Shown here: one piece after another, positions 1-31,700 of the stretch | Layout: each line of letters begins with the position of its first letter | Position numbering within the stretch: position 1 is the first letter of the stretch | Source: Liolophura sinensis | Taxonomy: Eukaryota > Mollusca > Polyplacophora > Chitonida > Chitonidae | Assembly (NCBI RefSeq): GCF_032854445.1 | Contig: NC_088300.1 | Coordinates: 56,642,984 to 56,706,983 of the forward strand | Direction: 5' to 3' | Length of the DNA stretch: 64,000 nucleotides | The notes under the pieces: model-generated | What the model saw: only the letters and a program-made list of their open reading frames with translations | Told to the model about the DNA's origin: nothing | Databases searched by the model: none | Program-made: the position numbers and the translations under genes

Positions 1-17892
<17,892 letters not shown>

Positions 17893-20800
17893 CTATAACC
17901 AAACACCAAAACAAAATTATACATGGACATTAAATCATCATGATATAAACACGTATACATGCACAAAGCACATGCCTCTGATGTTCACAGGTTTATCTGC
18001 ATGAATGCATGTGAGAGCAAGGCAGAACATTACAACTGCAGCATCACAGGTACTAGTATAGTATGAGTACACGAGTGCTGAAAGGCCAGATTTACCAGCT
18101 GGTGGGGGCTCACAGGATGCAGATATGCTGACACCTTATTTTTGGTAATCCACGGCCTGTCACATGCCCAATGCCCCCACAATGTAAATGCTTTGCCAAT
18201 ACGGGCATTTGTCGCCCTGACAGAAAAAAAAACGCTGTGCCGCCACAAGCACAGGTAGTGAGCATACAAACAGGTATCAAACAGCACAGGACAATGTTAA
18301 CATTTGTACATCACATTAGCAATCCTTGACTCAGCCAGCGTGGAAACACAGGGCTCCCAGCACATGAGGAAGGTCTCAAGGTCAGGTACCAGCCAGGTAC
18401 GGTAGCAACAGTTTGTCACCGGCCAAAACTGTATCCATCACAACATGCAGCACCCACAACTCCACTACCATTGTTCCCTTTGTTTACAAACAAAGGACAA
18501 TGAACAATGACAGGATTGTATTATAAATACACAGATCATAACCAGAAACACATAACTACATGTATCCCCATTCACCTAGGACACTGCCTGCATGCATCTG
18601 TTCTGAAGCTAGTTTAACATAATGATGAACGCATATCATGACCAAGGGATATTCCTGTGAAGATGAAAATAGACCCAGCGACACATTTATAACATGATCA
18701 ACTTCCTGAATGCCATCAATCAGTTGTGATCAATACAAATTGATAACCTCAGGTTGACAGGAAGATGGATCTCTATTCCTTAAGTGTATGAACAAGGTAC
18801 ACGTGTGTGTTTGCGACGAATGAGTCACCTGTTTATCAACCAAAAGTTTCCTCTCATGTGACAACTTTGTACAGAAGTTATTGTTAACCAATATCAGACA
18901 CACAGTTACATTTATGGTCACATGTCTTATCCTTATGTACAATTACCTGCACCACAAAAACAGAAATCTGTAAGGATTACATGTAGCTACATGAACTGAC
19001 ATAAAATGTCAATTGGCAATCATGTCATAAATGTTACATGTATACTGCAAACAGTACCTGTGTATTCACTATCAAATAGAACACAGGAACACAAACACAT
19101 ATGTACCCAAGTACAGCCTTGTACATATACTAGACACTCATAAACACTTTATAAGAACAAAGGGAGTTTATATGCCACCCCATCCTCTGAACATGCACCA
19201 GTGTTAATTCAACTAATACTGTACTCACTATTATGTTGTACATAGATCTGTGGGCATAGTACATCATACATGTGCCTGTACACAGTTCACACAGCTACAT
19301 GTACAGCATGTGAGCACATATAATGTAAACGCATATATAAACTGTATCTTATTAGACCACCATTCATAGAAGAGACATCACTGAACAGCTCAAAGCAGTG
19401 TTGCTAAGTAAAAACTACATATACTAGAATTTAAGACTGGATGAAAAAACGCAAAAATCAGAATTCACTTTCACGAGAGTTTCTGCTCTCAGTTTTGAGC
19501 AAAGCAGATGTACTTAAACAGTGGGCAGTCAAACCCAGCCCTGTTGAAACCATGCACTTACATAATTTACATTTACACTGAACATGTGAACAAGTTTGCT
19601 CAACATTTACAAAACTTTCATTCCTATTTACTTTATAAGAAGGAAATCTACAAGAATTATCATTCACATGAAATCAGCTATGTACACGTACATTATACAT
19701 GTACATGTACCATCATTAAAAAATTGCAATAATTTGTCATGAAGACAACATTTACAGGCTAATGATTTATTCGCAACTGCTGGGGTTTTATGCCTAACAG
19801 GTTCCAGACAAAACAAATCAATTAATTATAGTACCTGATATTATTGTGTCCTATTTTCCAGAAATTTTCCAGTTTTACTGAGAAACTGATGCTCCTGAAC
19901 GTGCAGTACACAACTCTTGGTCATACACATATGTATTTCCATGCAAGATACATGTAGCTGTCCAGTTTTAGCTGTACGCCATATTATATACATATATGTG
20001 TACCTCAGCATCTGTGAGAGCATGTCCGACTGAAATACATTTGGGCAGGCTAATATATACCTGTAAACAGGTCTATCGAACACTTGATAATGTGCCAGGT
20101 ACATGTACATGGACATCATTTGCAAATGTATTAGTATCTTTTTTTGTGTGTGTCAAATGTTGTTATACTGAATTGTCAGTGATGCAAAACAGATGAGAAG
20201 TGAGCACTGAATACACAGTCTGTTACATTATGCCAAACAGGCAATGACGAGTTCCTACCGAATGTTAACTCATTGTGCTAGAACCTCTCTGAGTAGACAA
20301 CAGTGTGCACAGGTTGTAGAGGGGTTGACAACATACCTCTCACTTGACTTCAGCTCCAGGAAGTATGTGTAGACCGCAAAACCACATACTGACTAATACC
20401 TGGCCTACTGACTTACCTCTGTGTACGTCCACACAACTCCATGGTGATGCAAATGGAACAACACAACATACAGCCTCTAACGACCCAGAACCAGGTTATA
20501 ATTCAGTATACCTCACATTAATGCTGTCCAATGAGTTTAACATCCCTGTGACAAGCTTGTAAAACAAGAATGAAACCCCAATGGTGAATTAACAATGTAG
20601 TCAAAAAGCTTGTACTGATCCAAACTGAATCATAAAAGACAAAGTCATTTGGCAAATTCAGAAAGAGAAAAACTGCTTCAGACACTTATCTAAAAATTAT
20701 TTTACGTAAGGTATTAGATTTTTTTTTCGAGCAAACCTCCAAAGGCTTCATTTTATACTATCTATTTATAGTATGTACAACCAGAGACATGCACCTGGAC

Positions 20801-22659
20801 CAGGTACTTTTATCATGCCTATACTGTGAGCCTACTGGCAGAAGATACAGGTCAATGAGATAACTTTATACAGAGCACACCTATCATGCCAAAAGCCAGA
20901 ACCAGACATTAAACAAATATTAGATATGTTGTACATGTACAACAGCCGAACTGCTTATTGAAACGCAATGAAGCAATAACTTCTGACAGCAGGTCTATAA
21001 ACACTGTTTGCTGATCATCAAGTAGGGTAAAGACTGACACCAGACATGCATGTACATGTACGTGTGATAAGTACATGCCCAACTGAACTACATACAGAAG
21101 TCAGGTAGTGACCTACAGTGAACAACGAACAGTGCCATTCAGCAATTACAGTTTTGTCATCACATTGTCATAAAAACCTGTGGAACAGTACGTCTCCTTT
21201 CAACAGTGTATACATGTACATGTGCTGCAAACTTATTTCATGGACTATACTTAATGGTTTACTCAACACATTTCACTATTATGTTGATAGTCAGTTTTAT
21301 ACATAGTGCATGAATGTTGATAAAACTAGTCACTGGAGTTAATCACTTGGCAATTAATGAATTAGCTTTCATAAAGATCATACAATGATTTTCACCCACA
21401 GATAAAGCTCCCAGTTTAGGCCATATTGAGAAGACAAGTGATCTCCATTCAGCTCCATGTATCTTCACTTGCATCAGATAAATGGCCGTACAAGTGCTGC
21501 CAACGGTTTATTGCATTAAGCCCACTAGAGCAGTGGAGCCCTATGACTGAAACCAACACCTTGTAAGTACATGTGTGTGTCACAGTGACCTGACCAGGTG
21601 ACTGAAAGTGGGCAACTACAGAGTGCCAAAATGAGGACAGTGCTATCTTCACCCAACAGGTAATGGCAAAATTGTACTCATTTTAGTGTACAATAAGAAT
21701 CCATGTACATGACAGCATAATGAGTAAGTACCATTTAGATGCAGTTTCAGGTGGCTGTTCTGGTCAGCGGGTTTTCTCCACTGATGTTCGTAAAATGTGC
21801 ATCTAGACAGAACTAAGGCAGTGACAGCACTGTTTCTGTTTCAGCTCTGTTTACAAGGATAGGCTTACCTTGAGAGGCTGACCATCCACATGTATCTCCT
21901 TGTAAGCTACAGCGTTTGGACTACACAGATCAAGGACAAACATTCACTCTGCCATCAAGTGTTATTTAAAGGTCTATTTATGCAGTGTCCGGAGCCAACT
22001 ACACACAGATGTCAATCAGATGTGCTAAGGTGTAGGTCCTATTCCTGGCCCAAAGAGTCATGAATTACCCGGGCAGCATTTGTATTGTTCCCGCATGCCG
22101 ATGATTCACTGACGCAGCCAAGTTACCGCCCTTCCCCTGCCCTGCATCTCAACAGCCCTGGCAGCTTGAGACGACCACTGACCAGGGTGTAGCCCATAAC
22201 ACTTGAGCACCCTGTCACGACATGATGTGTACATATGTCACACGGCTTTACAGGTCAGCGGATGGGTGCTACATGTTCTAAAGCCTGCCCCTACCTGAGA
22301 GATTACAGGGTATTACAGGTTCGCATGCCAGGTAGAGGTGGGAATAAAACAAGATGGACAAAAGAATGTCAGTGAAAAAACTCCCTAAAACTTAACTTGA
22401 ATTTCCTGTGTAGAAATTGAGAGATTTATTAATTTACTTACAGTACCTGTATTTAATAGGTAAGTGATTTGTGCTGAAGTTCCAAGTAAGAATAATGGTG
22501 GAATAAGGTTTATTGGTGGAGGAATCAAGGAAAATGAGAGGAGGATCATAGTAGAGGAATTCAAGGAATAAGCTATCAGTGAAAATGGATGCATCATTAC
22601 AAAATGAAGGAGGGGTGGGGGTCTCTGTGTAAGAGGTGATCAGCACGCCAACTTGGCGC

Positions 22660-22730
22660 AAGGACAATGCTGGCTGCTGTCATATAAGTCAAATATTCGT
22701 TAAAAAACTAATCAAATAAATAAATAAATG
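22660..22730 (+). mobile_element. V-domain SINE 3' tail fragment
   Basis: AATGCTGGCTGCTGTCATAT then AATATTCGTTAAA and ATCAAATAAATAAATAAA match the SINE 3' end. Confidence 0.75.
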
Positions 22731-23463
22731 AAACGAAAGCCTTGTCGACTGAAAGTCAGGCAACTAAAGCCATAGCATTACCAACTGCTTTGTATTTTTA
22801 TTTAGTTATTATTTTTTTGTATCCTTCAGCATGATATTGATGTCCTAGTCTGAAACCTTAGATACTTATATCTGACACGGATGAAGGCTGGACTGTCTCT
22901 CAAGTCAGTATTTACTAGATACCTTATAAATGAGATATCACTATTAGCCTTACAGCAAGTCCAACCTCCTGTCAGCAGGAGATGTCTCAATTAGATATGG
23001 TTCATAAACTCCAAATGAATTAATATCTAATTTTAGAATTCTTGCTCACTAACTTACTTTGCATAAAACGTGAACGACTAAAAAACCTGTGAAGAGTTCT
23101 GACACACAAAATGACTTACACATATTCAGATGAGATAAGACAATGAACACCATAAATACTGCCTCAAGACATTTTTACGCAGAGGAAGATAAAAAACAGA
23201 CCTACATGTAAATACAGATCATAGAGAATAGATCAATTGTTATCAATTTACAATGCTTACATAAATGTATACTTTGCCCGATTGAAACAATTTAACACTA
23301 ACAGATAATTACTCAGGTGAAACATAAAAAGAGAAAGAAATCTCTATTCAAACACATTGTCTATGGTAATTTACACGCATGCACATGTGGAAGAATATGT
23401 TAATATTTAATTTTGCGTTTAATATCGAAATGAAAGAGCTTAAACAGTGATCTTATCATTTAA

Positions 23464-23598
23464 AGATGAACCTGCATATGGTCGTGGGTTTCCCCCAGGC
23501 TCTGTCCAGTTTTCTCCCACCATAAAGCTGACCGCCGTTGTATGGAATTTTCTTGAGTATGTGTAAAACACCAATAAAGTAAATAAATAAATAAATTT
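23464..23598 (+). mobile_element. 5'-truncated V-domain SINE
   Basis: Begins within the body (ATGGTCGTGGGTTTCCCCCA), continues TTTTCTCCCACCATAA and ends TAAAACACCAATAAAGTAAA plus AATA repeats. Confidence 0.85.
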
Positions 23599-26304
23599 AA
23601 AGATGGACTGATGTGAAGAAACACACATATATACACAAGCTTCAAGCAGACAACCATACTCACCAAATGCAATATATGAGGATCGTACTCTTATATAAAT
23701 ACATGTAGCCACACTCAAATGTTAAAAATACACATCTACGTCTTTTGTCTACAGTGATAAAGCATGACCTGATTTTATCTGACCTGTCGGATGACATGTT
23801 GTAAAATACTGGAAATCAGATCAACACAGCTTGACCAAAGGTATAATAAGCGTAGTCAATCACATGGAACCTGGATCCAAAAACACAAAGTCAACAGACA
23901 TGGACACAAGGCCTAATACATGAAGTAGTATCCAGAACAAACCACTAAACAGTGTTACACATTACCAAATATTGGTTACTAATTATGCAGAAAACAAACA
24001 ATGAATTTCATACAAATTTTTTAAAATAAAGTTATCATGTGCATTGTAGGTAAACTGGACACACACCCTGAAGTCACTTGAGTAGGCATACTACTGGAGG
24101 AAATCCTGTTGCTGCAATGTACAGGTATACTCCATAAATGGCTGTTTAAAAATCATGACTTTTGTTTTGTTATTCTTGACAAAATGTAAATTAGTTCATT
24201 TATCTCTATGATTTTTAACAAATCAATCAAGAACACATGCATTTTCAATTATGCAGCAAACTGTATCAACTTTGTAAATTTAGTTACAGCCATGCTGGAT
24301 CTCTACCACACTTTAGATACACTTGCTTGATGTACAGTACAACAAAAATACAGCGGAAATACACACTGTGTGTATGTCAAAGTGTTTACTCATATAATAC
24401 TTGTTGTTGAACTGAACAATGTTTATCACAGTAATCGCTTCTAAAATCATTTACAATGGTGTTAGTTAAACACATAAACTGAGATGCAGAGAGGCAGCAA
24501 TCGCTAGAAATTAACCAAGCACTTTTGTGCAATGCCACCAGAACATATCCCAATGATGTCTCCATATAGCAAAGTGTATATGTCGCAAAAGGGGAATCCC
24601 TATCTCTATACTCAACGATTTTGTTAAAGTGTTGGAAAAGGGGGGGGGGAGGGGGAAGGGGGAGAGTGAAATAGCATACATGTACGTTGGTCCTCCTACA
24701 CTCCCCAACCCACCCCTCCTCCTAACTCCCCGCACAAGTGTGTATGACACTTTCAAGGAATTAGTTTGATGGAATTTTGAGTCTAATTATATTGTATAAA
24801 CGGAATTATGTTTTGTTCATCATAAATTCAATTTAATAACGTGTTCTGACAATGTTTCCAGTCTCTCTCGAGCCATGTGATAAAATCAACAACTAATTAC
24901 TGCACACAGCCTTCATCATCTAAATTATACATCCCTTTCACTGGGGTATACAGCTTCAAGTATAACTTCATCCACATAAGGAGCTTACAAGCATATGCAC
25001 ATATGTTAATGTGTATGTGGATGCATACAGTCTCTGGTACAGGTAGAGCACTTACTGTACATTCAGGTCAATCTCCATATATTGATTAAAGGCATTCTGT
25101 GACTGTGCAGAATACTCAATGTGGGTCCATGTTTTGTTAAACTACAACAACCACATGTACATATCAATAAAAGTTACATACACTTTCAGTTTGACTAAAT
25201 ACAACTAAATATATTGAACACACTTTACCAATGTTAGTAAGTCCAACAAACTGATTCATTTGGACAGCAGCAAAACCATCATATCAGCAAAACCGTCACC
25301 CAGATATCAGCCTCAGAGAAATTTGTAGCCTAGTAATTCCCATCCAAGTCAGTATTACAATTTTCTTGAGAGGCGATTTACCTCATTTTCAAAACTAATA
25401 CATGAAACACAATTTGTATGGTTTAAAGTCTAAAGAAATCTGGCAAAGAAAAATTGAACTTCCGTTGATGGTTCTTTACTGAACTAGGCATAATGACCCA
25501 ACAATGTTTTTCATGAGTTTTCTATGAATTTCAAAGGGTACATATATGTGGTGAAATTTTCCAAACCGTCAAGCTCAGCATACACAGGAACTTAAGAGCT
25601 AACTCAAGTCCATTTGACTGACACATACATTAAAATTACAAGTACATGCACATGTACAGTGTAGGTAGACAAATTATATTTTACCCTGCTGCATGAAAAT
25701 CCAGTGCAAGGTACGGTACAGATAAATACATTCATACACATGCAGTATAAAGCCTCAGTAACCTACTTATTTTATGAGTGGAAAACTTGATATCTTGGCC
25801 TAGCAGAAAGACAATAGGTTTCTGAGAAATAAAATCTCCAGCATGTATAAAGTCTTGCTATTTGTTTGTGTTGGAGTCTCAATTTTGACAAGGACAGATG
25901 TATGCAATCCAAATATTTGCCAGAGGGTCTAACACCAGTATGCACTGAGTTATAGGTGTAATAATCTTTTTTTACAGTGTTGATAGTACGGAATTCCACA
26001 ACCCTTCAGTGTCTCTGAAAAGTAAATAAGGTTTGAGAACTCAAGAGTAGGGAATCATGGCCAGGTATGCTCCAGTTCACTGTAGGTGCAAAAGAAATGG
26101 CAAGCAATCTGAAACAACAGGCTTTATCTTGGTGTATCACATTCCATTTCATATCCACAATCTAGATACTAAGATCCACAACAAGTCACATGAAGTCCAC
26201 CATTAATAAAGGGTGAGCCTCGTCAGAGTAGCACAACATACTAAAAAGTTCAATGGCAACCGTCATCATTGACTACACAGTGAAACGCTACTTGAAACAA
26301 GGGA

Positions 26305-26460
26305 GCAGACTGTGGCGACATGGTTAAAGTGCTTGCCTTTTAATTACTAATACATATGATATGCAGACACTGGACAGAGAACTCGTAGATTCCCCAGCTC
26401 TCACTTTTCTTCGGGCCTTACTGACAATAAGTGGTTAACAACTCTTTTGTGTCCGTTTGC
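26305..26460 (+). mobile_element. SINE family 3 head fragment
   Basis: A box-A-like TGTGGCGACATGGTTAAAGT, then GAGAACTCGTAGATTCCCC in the B-box position, and TGACAATAAGTGGTTAACAA as at 43,363. Confidence 0.5.
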
Positions 26461-28345
26461 CTTGTTTTAGATGTATGTCCCTTGAAGACCACTTATCCTC
26501 CATCAATATAGTGTAGATACACGTATCTATAGATCATATAGAACGGCAAAGTATGACAGTAACTTTTCAACTATCCACAGTCAGTAGTTTACCAATGTGT
26601 CTCCAATAAAACTGACTGCCCTAACTGTATAACTTAAGCAAAGTTACTTGGTCCTTTTTACTTAATACAAGACAGTGAGGCTGTGTCGGTATCTGCTGGA
26701 ACAGTGGTTAATTCTACACTGCAGATATATATTTTATTACATATGTGATTGTAATGAATTGTGGACAGAAGTATTAAAACTATTCACATGCACTTTAAAT
26801 CCCGGTATGCTAAAAACAGGAACACAACATGTAACACAACACAAAATGTGTACACATTTACTTTCATCTATACTGACTGCAAGGAAAAAATGACTATATA
26901 TCCTCAGGAAATACACCACCAACAAAAATGGCTACAAAGGACAATTATATACACAAGTTTTCCGGATAAAGTGTCTCATCAATCAAGAGTTGCAATCAAA
27001 CAGGAAATTTTGTGAAAGCTGTGTGGGAGATCATGCCTGCTTTGCCAATTAGGGTCAGCTGGCACAGTCTGTGTTCAATCATGCCAAGTTCTAATTTCAT
27101 GACAAGGCAAAAGTAAGGTTATATAGACATCCTTTATGGTATACACAAGAGACCTGTCAGCTTATTGCTAACACTGCCTGTTTGCCGAGCGCAACAGCCA
27201 ACTTTTGAACAATGGACTCATGCATGTTTACAAATTCAGAGCTGGGCACTAAGACTGAGATGGGATGATATCTTATGGGACAGCACCTATTTTTACATCG
27301 GACCGTTTTGGTTTCCAACTTCCTTCGTCGTTGACATAACATCGTGCTCAAAAACTCCAATCAGCATCTTTTCAAAGATTCACAGCTTGACTCATGTCCA
27401 CTATGAAAATAATGTGTGATGATTGAGCTCGACAAAATCAACTTGAATTTCACATCATATCACACAATATAGCGACTAAAACCAATGTCAGTGGCAACAG
27501 CTGATGGAAAACTTACCCTGGCCTTAAGGAGTTTATTCTTGATTTTCCAAATTGCAGCGGTTTACCTTGAGTCCCACATAAAAATATATTACAGGTAACA
27601 TTTGAACATCCGACCCATTCCTGCTCGTGATCGAACCACTGTCCCGCTGTCGTTAGATTCTGTGATAGCCGAACAACGTCTGAGACATGTCAGTCCGCTC
27701 TATCACCTAGTTCCTACTCTTAGCCAATATCACTCGTTGTGTGTCGATATAAGTGGAACGCAATGTCCATCAAGTTCTTTGTTTAGACGATATACGACAA
27801 TCTTGACCTGCTTTAATACCTGACAAGACTGAAACAACGTCGCTTCTTTCTTTCCTGTCGGAAGTGATATCATTGCTCTTATTTGTGTCTTCGGGTGAAG
27901 TCGTATCTGCCATTCGTTTACCCTCGTTCATTGTCGTAACCGCAGCTGATTCTGTCTATTAGGACAAGGAGTGACATGCCATAGTGATAAAAAGAAGTAG
28001 GGCCATCTTATGCAATGTTAAGTTGCGAAAACGGCCATAGATGTATAGAATATCTACAGTAAACAATTACTGTTGGTAAATCACGAACATATCTAATACT
28101 AAAATATATTAACGGTTCCTGGGATTAATGTCATATAATTATGTAGTCCGACAAGAAATTCAGGGTAGTTCTAAGCGCTCGTGTTTACGTCATTTTTTTT
28201 TACGAAAGTGTATTGAGAATAAATCCAGCATGAGAAACCGCAACTCTTTATACAAGTAACAGATCACATTAAAACCACATTATTGAAGGTAAATCTCAAA
28301 TCTAAAAAAGAGGATTTGCTTTTCAAAATAATAAGGTCAATATCT

Positions 28346-28712
28346 TACTTCCGGCTGTCGTAGTCTCGCGGACCAGCCTTAATCAAATACACTGTTTCCG
28401 ATAACGTGCTATTTGTTTATGACAAAGCCTACACCGTGTCCATGGAGGTAAAAGGGTTTATCTTTTGTTTTCTCGCTTGATGCACACATGTAAAATCGAA
28501 AATATCAACACCAAAGACTACAGTTAAGTCGATACCAATCAAATAAGATGGTGACAGATCCTGACTACATTACCTAGGGCAACGAGGCTGAGTAAAGGAG
28601 CGTTTTCATTGAGGCTACTGGTAAATTTCACTTCCGGTTTCTGTTTAGCGTGTGAGAGAAACAAATGTTATTTTATAAAACTCAGTGATGATATTTGCGA
28701 AAAGAAGCTATA
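28346..28712. promoter_or_regulatory. Divergent promoter region between the NDR kinase and TAF11
   Basis: The kinase gene reads left and TAF11 reads right from this interval. Two copies of the ETS/GABP-type motif ACTTCCGG occur, at 28347-28354 and 28630-28637. No TATA box is evident. Local CpG content rises here compared with the AT-rich introns on either side. Together these suggest a TATA-less housekeeping-type bidirectional promoter. Transcription starts were not measured; the TAF11 5' UTR probably begins within about 28,630-28,700. Confidence 0.5.
28349..28450 (-). other. Probable 5' non-coding exon of the NDR kinase gene
   Basis: The first coding exon of the kinase begins at an acceptor (17892/17893), so at least one upstream non-coding exon is expected. 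On the minus strand a good donor (CCGGAA|GTAAGA) sits at 28349/28348, at the end of a short CpG-rich stretch (28351-28378). The upper boundary is a guess. If correct, the first intron is about 10.5 kb. This is inference from splice-site quality and position only. Confidence 0.35.
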
Positions 28713-31700
28713 ATGGATAACGTTAGTAGAGTCCGCGCTATCATTGAACAGCATATGGTAGAAACAGCAAGAGCTGATCAACTAAAACTCGACGCAGAAA
28801 GGGAATTGTTGTCACCCAAGGAAGATCAGGAGACGTCTCCCGGTACTTATTGATCTTCGTGTTCTAAACTAAAAATTCAGCTTTTAGCTATGTGGAACAG
28901 TCATAAACTAACGGTGTTTGTGAGAGTTTGCCCATAACATGGATAGTCCTTGTGCCAAATGACTTGTCTATAGATATAGCATAATTTGGTAACATGATAA
29001 TTCTAGGTGTAAGATACTGTGTAGTGTAGTCCATGTAGATGGTGTGTTAGTTGAAAATTTTGACATTCACCATAAAACTATCCATCCCTATCTCTCAGAA
29101 AATATAGCACAGATTTTGAACTCCCTTGTCCGTACCACTCATGGCAATCAAACTCAATTCCATATCTCATTTCTGTGTCATTCTCCAGTTGAATCTTGAA
29201 TGCTATCTTGTTAACTTACTTGGTACCCTTACCTATAAAACTAATTACCTCGCTGTCTGGAGACTTCATTTACAGCAAGAACTTTGACTGCTCGCTGTCG
29301 ACAGCCATTTTGAATAATGACCTATCCTTCATGCAGGTTCCGAAATATAACTGAGCTCTGGCATTAAGAACACCCTGACACCTGTGATATTTTCATTGAT
29401 ATTAGTGTCCATAATTCAACTGACTAAGACAGAAGAAACAAATTTTTTTTAAATGCAAATATCAAGATCTGACCTTCTTTTTTTTTTTTTTGAGAGGCAG
29501 AAATGGATTCAGTGTTGCGATGAATGTAAAAAATTTCATGTAACACTAGATGGACTGGATATTGTGCATCTACAACCACTTGGTAAATTGAAATGAGACC
29601 GTTACATAGATACTGCTCTTCCTGTGACAATCACCATGAGCCTGCCATCTAACTCTGGCAATTTCCTCCCTGAACACACACTTGTGATTAATACTGTGTT
29701 CAGACGTTTGCCACACATACCTGCTCAGCCCAGCCATGAGTACAGACTGTAGCTTGCCGCTAAATAGTTCAGTAATCCCAAAATCTTGCCATATCGCTTA
29801 ATTGGTAGTCATTCCTGTCATAGACATTTTGAACTGTACTCTCAATGCATCATTCTGACAACATACCTACAGATGGTTGTGGGTTTATCCCTGGCTCTGC
29901 CAGGTTTCCTCCCACCATAATGCTGGCTGCCGTCGTATAAGTGAAATATTCTTGAGTACGGTGTACAACACCAATCAAATAAATATAAAATCATTCTGAT
30001 AACATTTCAGAAAGTTACTGTTGATTTTCAGATAAGGGGCAAGAGCCAGCATCTGTAAGAGCCAGCAAATATAACAGCCCCAGCCCAATATAACAAGTAG
30101 TTACAGATTCACAGTATCAGGTGTTACAGTGTCTATCACAGAAGGACTTAGCCCAGAATGACTGATCGATTTTTATGTTTGGACTGTTACTTGCATAGTC
30201 ATAGCTTGCTCCCATTCAGCCCTGTAGGATACATGATAAAGTTTCTGAAAACAGTCGATTACTAACCTCCAGAGCCTGTTAGTGCCTTTACAATGCTAAG
30301 AGTCAAGAGACATAACCAAAAGTGGTTGATAACAGGGGAGATAAATTAGACAGAAAGACTCAAAGGGTGAAGAGTCACATTCACATTCTTCCTTTAGTGT
30401 GGTTGAAGGAATAGGCCTGAAAACACACTAAATTGTTGCATGCCATACATTTCAGGATGGCTTGAAATGTGCTCTTTATTTTCTGTTGTACATGAGTACT
30501 TTTCATTCCAGGCTTACCACAGTTCTGTTATTCATTTCATTAGACTGGCCGTGATTTTGGTTTCATAGGAAAAAGGAATTAACAGATTCTGCCAATTTGT
30601 ACTCAGTGGAACATGATAGTCAGTATTTCCTAATAGCACACTAAGTACTGAGGCATATTAAGCTTTGTTGGCTTCTACACATGCCATCAGATCTATCGGG
30701 GCAGGGGAAAATGTGGGAGTAAAACTTATCATGAAGAGAGCATGTGTGGCAAAGGAAGGTAGCTTTAATTTAAGGGAATAACAGATGTATCCAGCCAATA
30801 CATGTAGTCATCAAACAGGATGGATTTAGCATTTTGTATGTCACTAATTCTCCATTCTGTTCTGTTTTTTTTTTTCAGCCAAAAGTGATGAGCGCAGTCC
30901 AAATCGACCAAAGACAAAAAGCCCTAAAAGTTCAAAGAAAAGAGAGGCTGATGAAGATGGTAATAAGTCTTCCCACAGTTCCCCAGAGAAGAAAGGTAAA
31001 CTGGATAAGAGTACAGAAGAACATGTGGACCATGAGCTGCTGGCAAAACAGAAGAGAGAGCGGCAGGAAGATGAAAGGCTCAAAATGCAGTAAGGAGAAA
31101 ATAGTGTGTCAGATAATAGCCAACGGACATACAACATCACACAGATATCTGTTTTTATTTGTGTGAGATTATTGTACATGAAGTTCGCTTGAGATGCTTG
31201 CCTTCCACTAATATGACAAAAAGTATATCCAAATGAAATATTCTTGAGTAAGGCAATAAACAGCTGTCAAATAAAGTAAGTAAATAAATCAAATACAGGA
31301 TGCCTAGCTTTATGGCTTATGATTAGAAGAAATCTTGTCTGAGGATGATGAAGAGGGGCAGAATGTTTGGTCATTTTTTAAGAAACAAAATCTTAAGTCA
31401 TTTGATAGAGTTTGACAAAAAGAAGACCTTTGGGCATTTTCTGTCCTTATTCCTCACTTTCTTATGTAAATAGGTTACCTCCCTTTGATGTAATAATACA
31501 CTATGATCAAAGGAGAGTTATGCCTGCTCTTTTCGTAGTAACTTCATACAAGATGGATATGAATGCAGTATTTTGTGTACACTATGGCTGCTAAACAGTG
31601 AAATCCCACAAATTTTATGCATTTCATAGAGTTATGATATAAAATCGTGGTGAAGTGATCATATTGGCAATTTGCAAATTTGAAACATTTTGACCATCTG

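Larger units (their letters stand above)
17893..28348 (-). other. Presumed first intron of the kinase gene
   Basis: A 10.5-kb AT-rich stretch with many ACATGTACATGTA-type short motifs, three SINE pieces and a 10-G run at 24640-24649. No recognisable exon. Its status as an intron depends on the inferred 5' exon. Confidence 0.5.

Noticed and set aside
30844-31179. Minus-strand open frame of 111 codons
   Set aside because: It is antisense to TAF11 exon 2, whose plus-strand reading is supported by homology on both sides and by splice phase.
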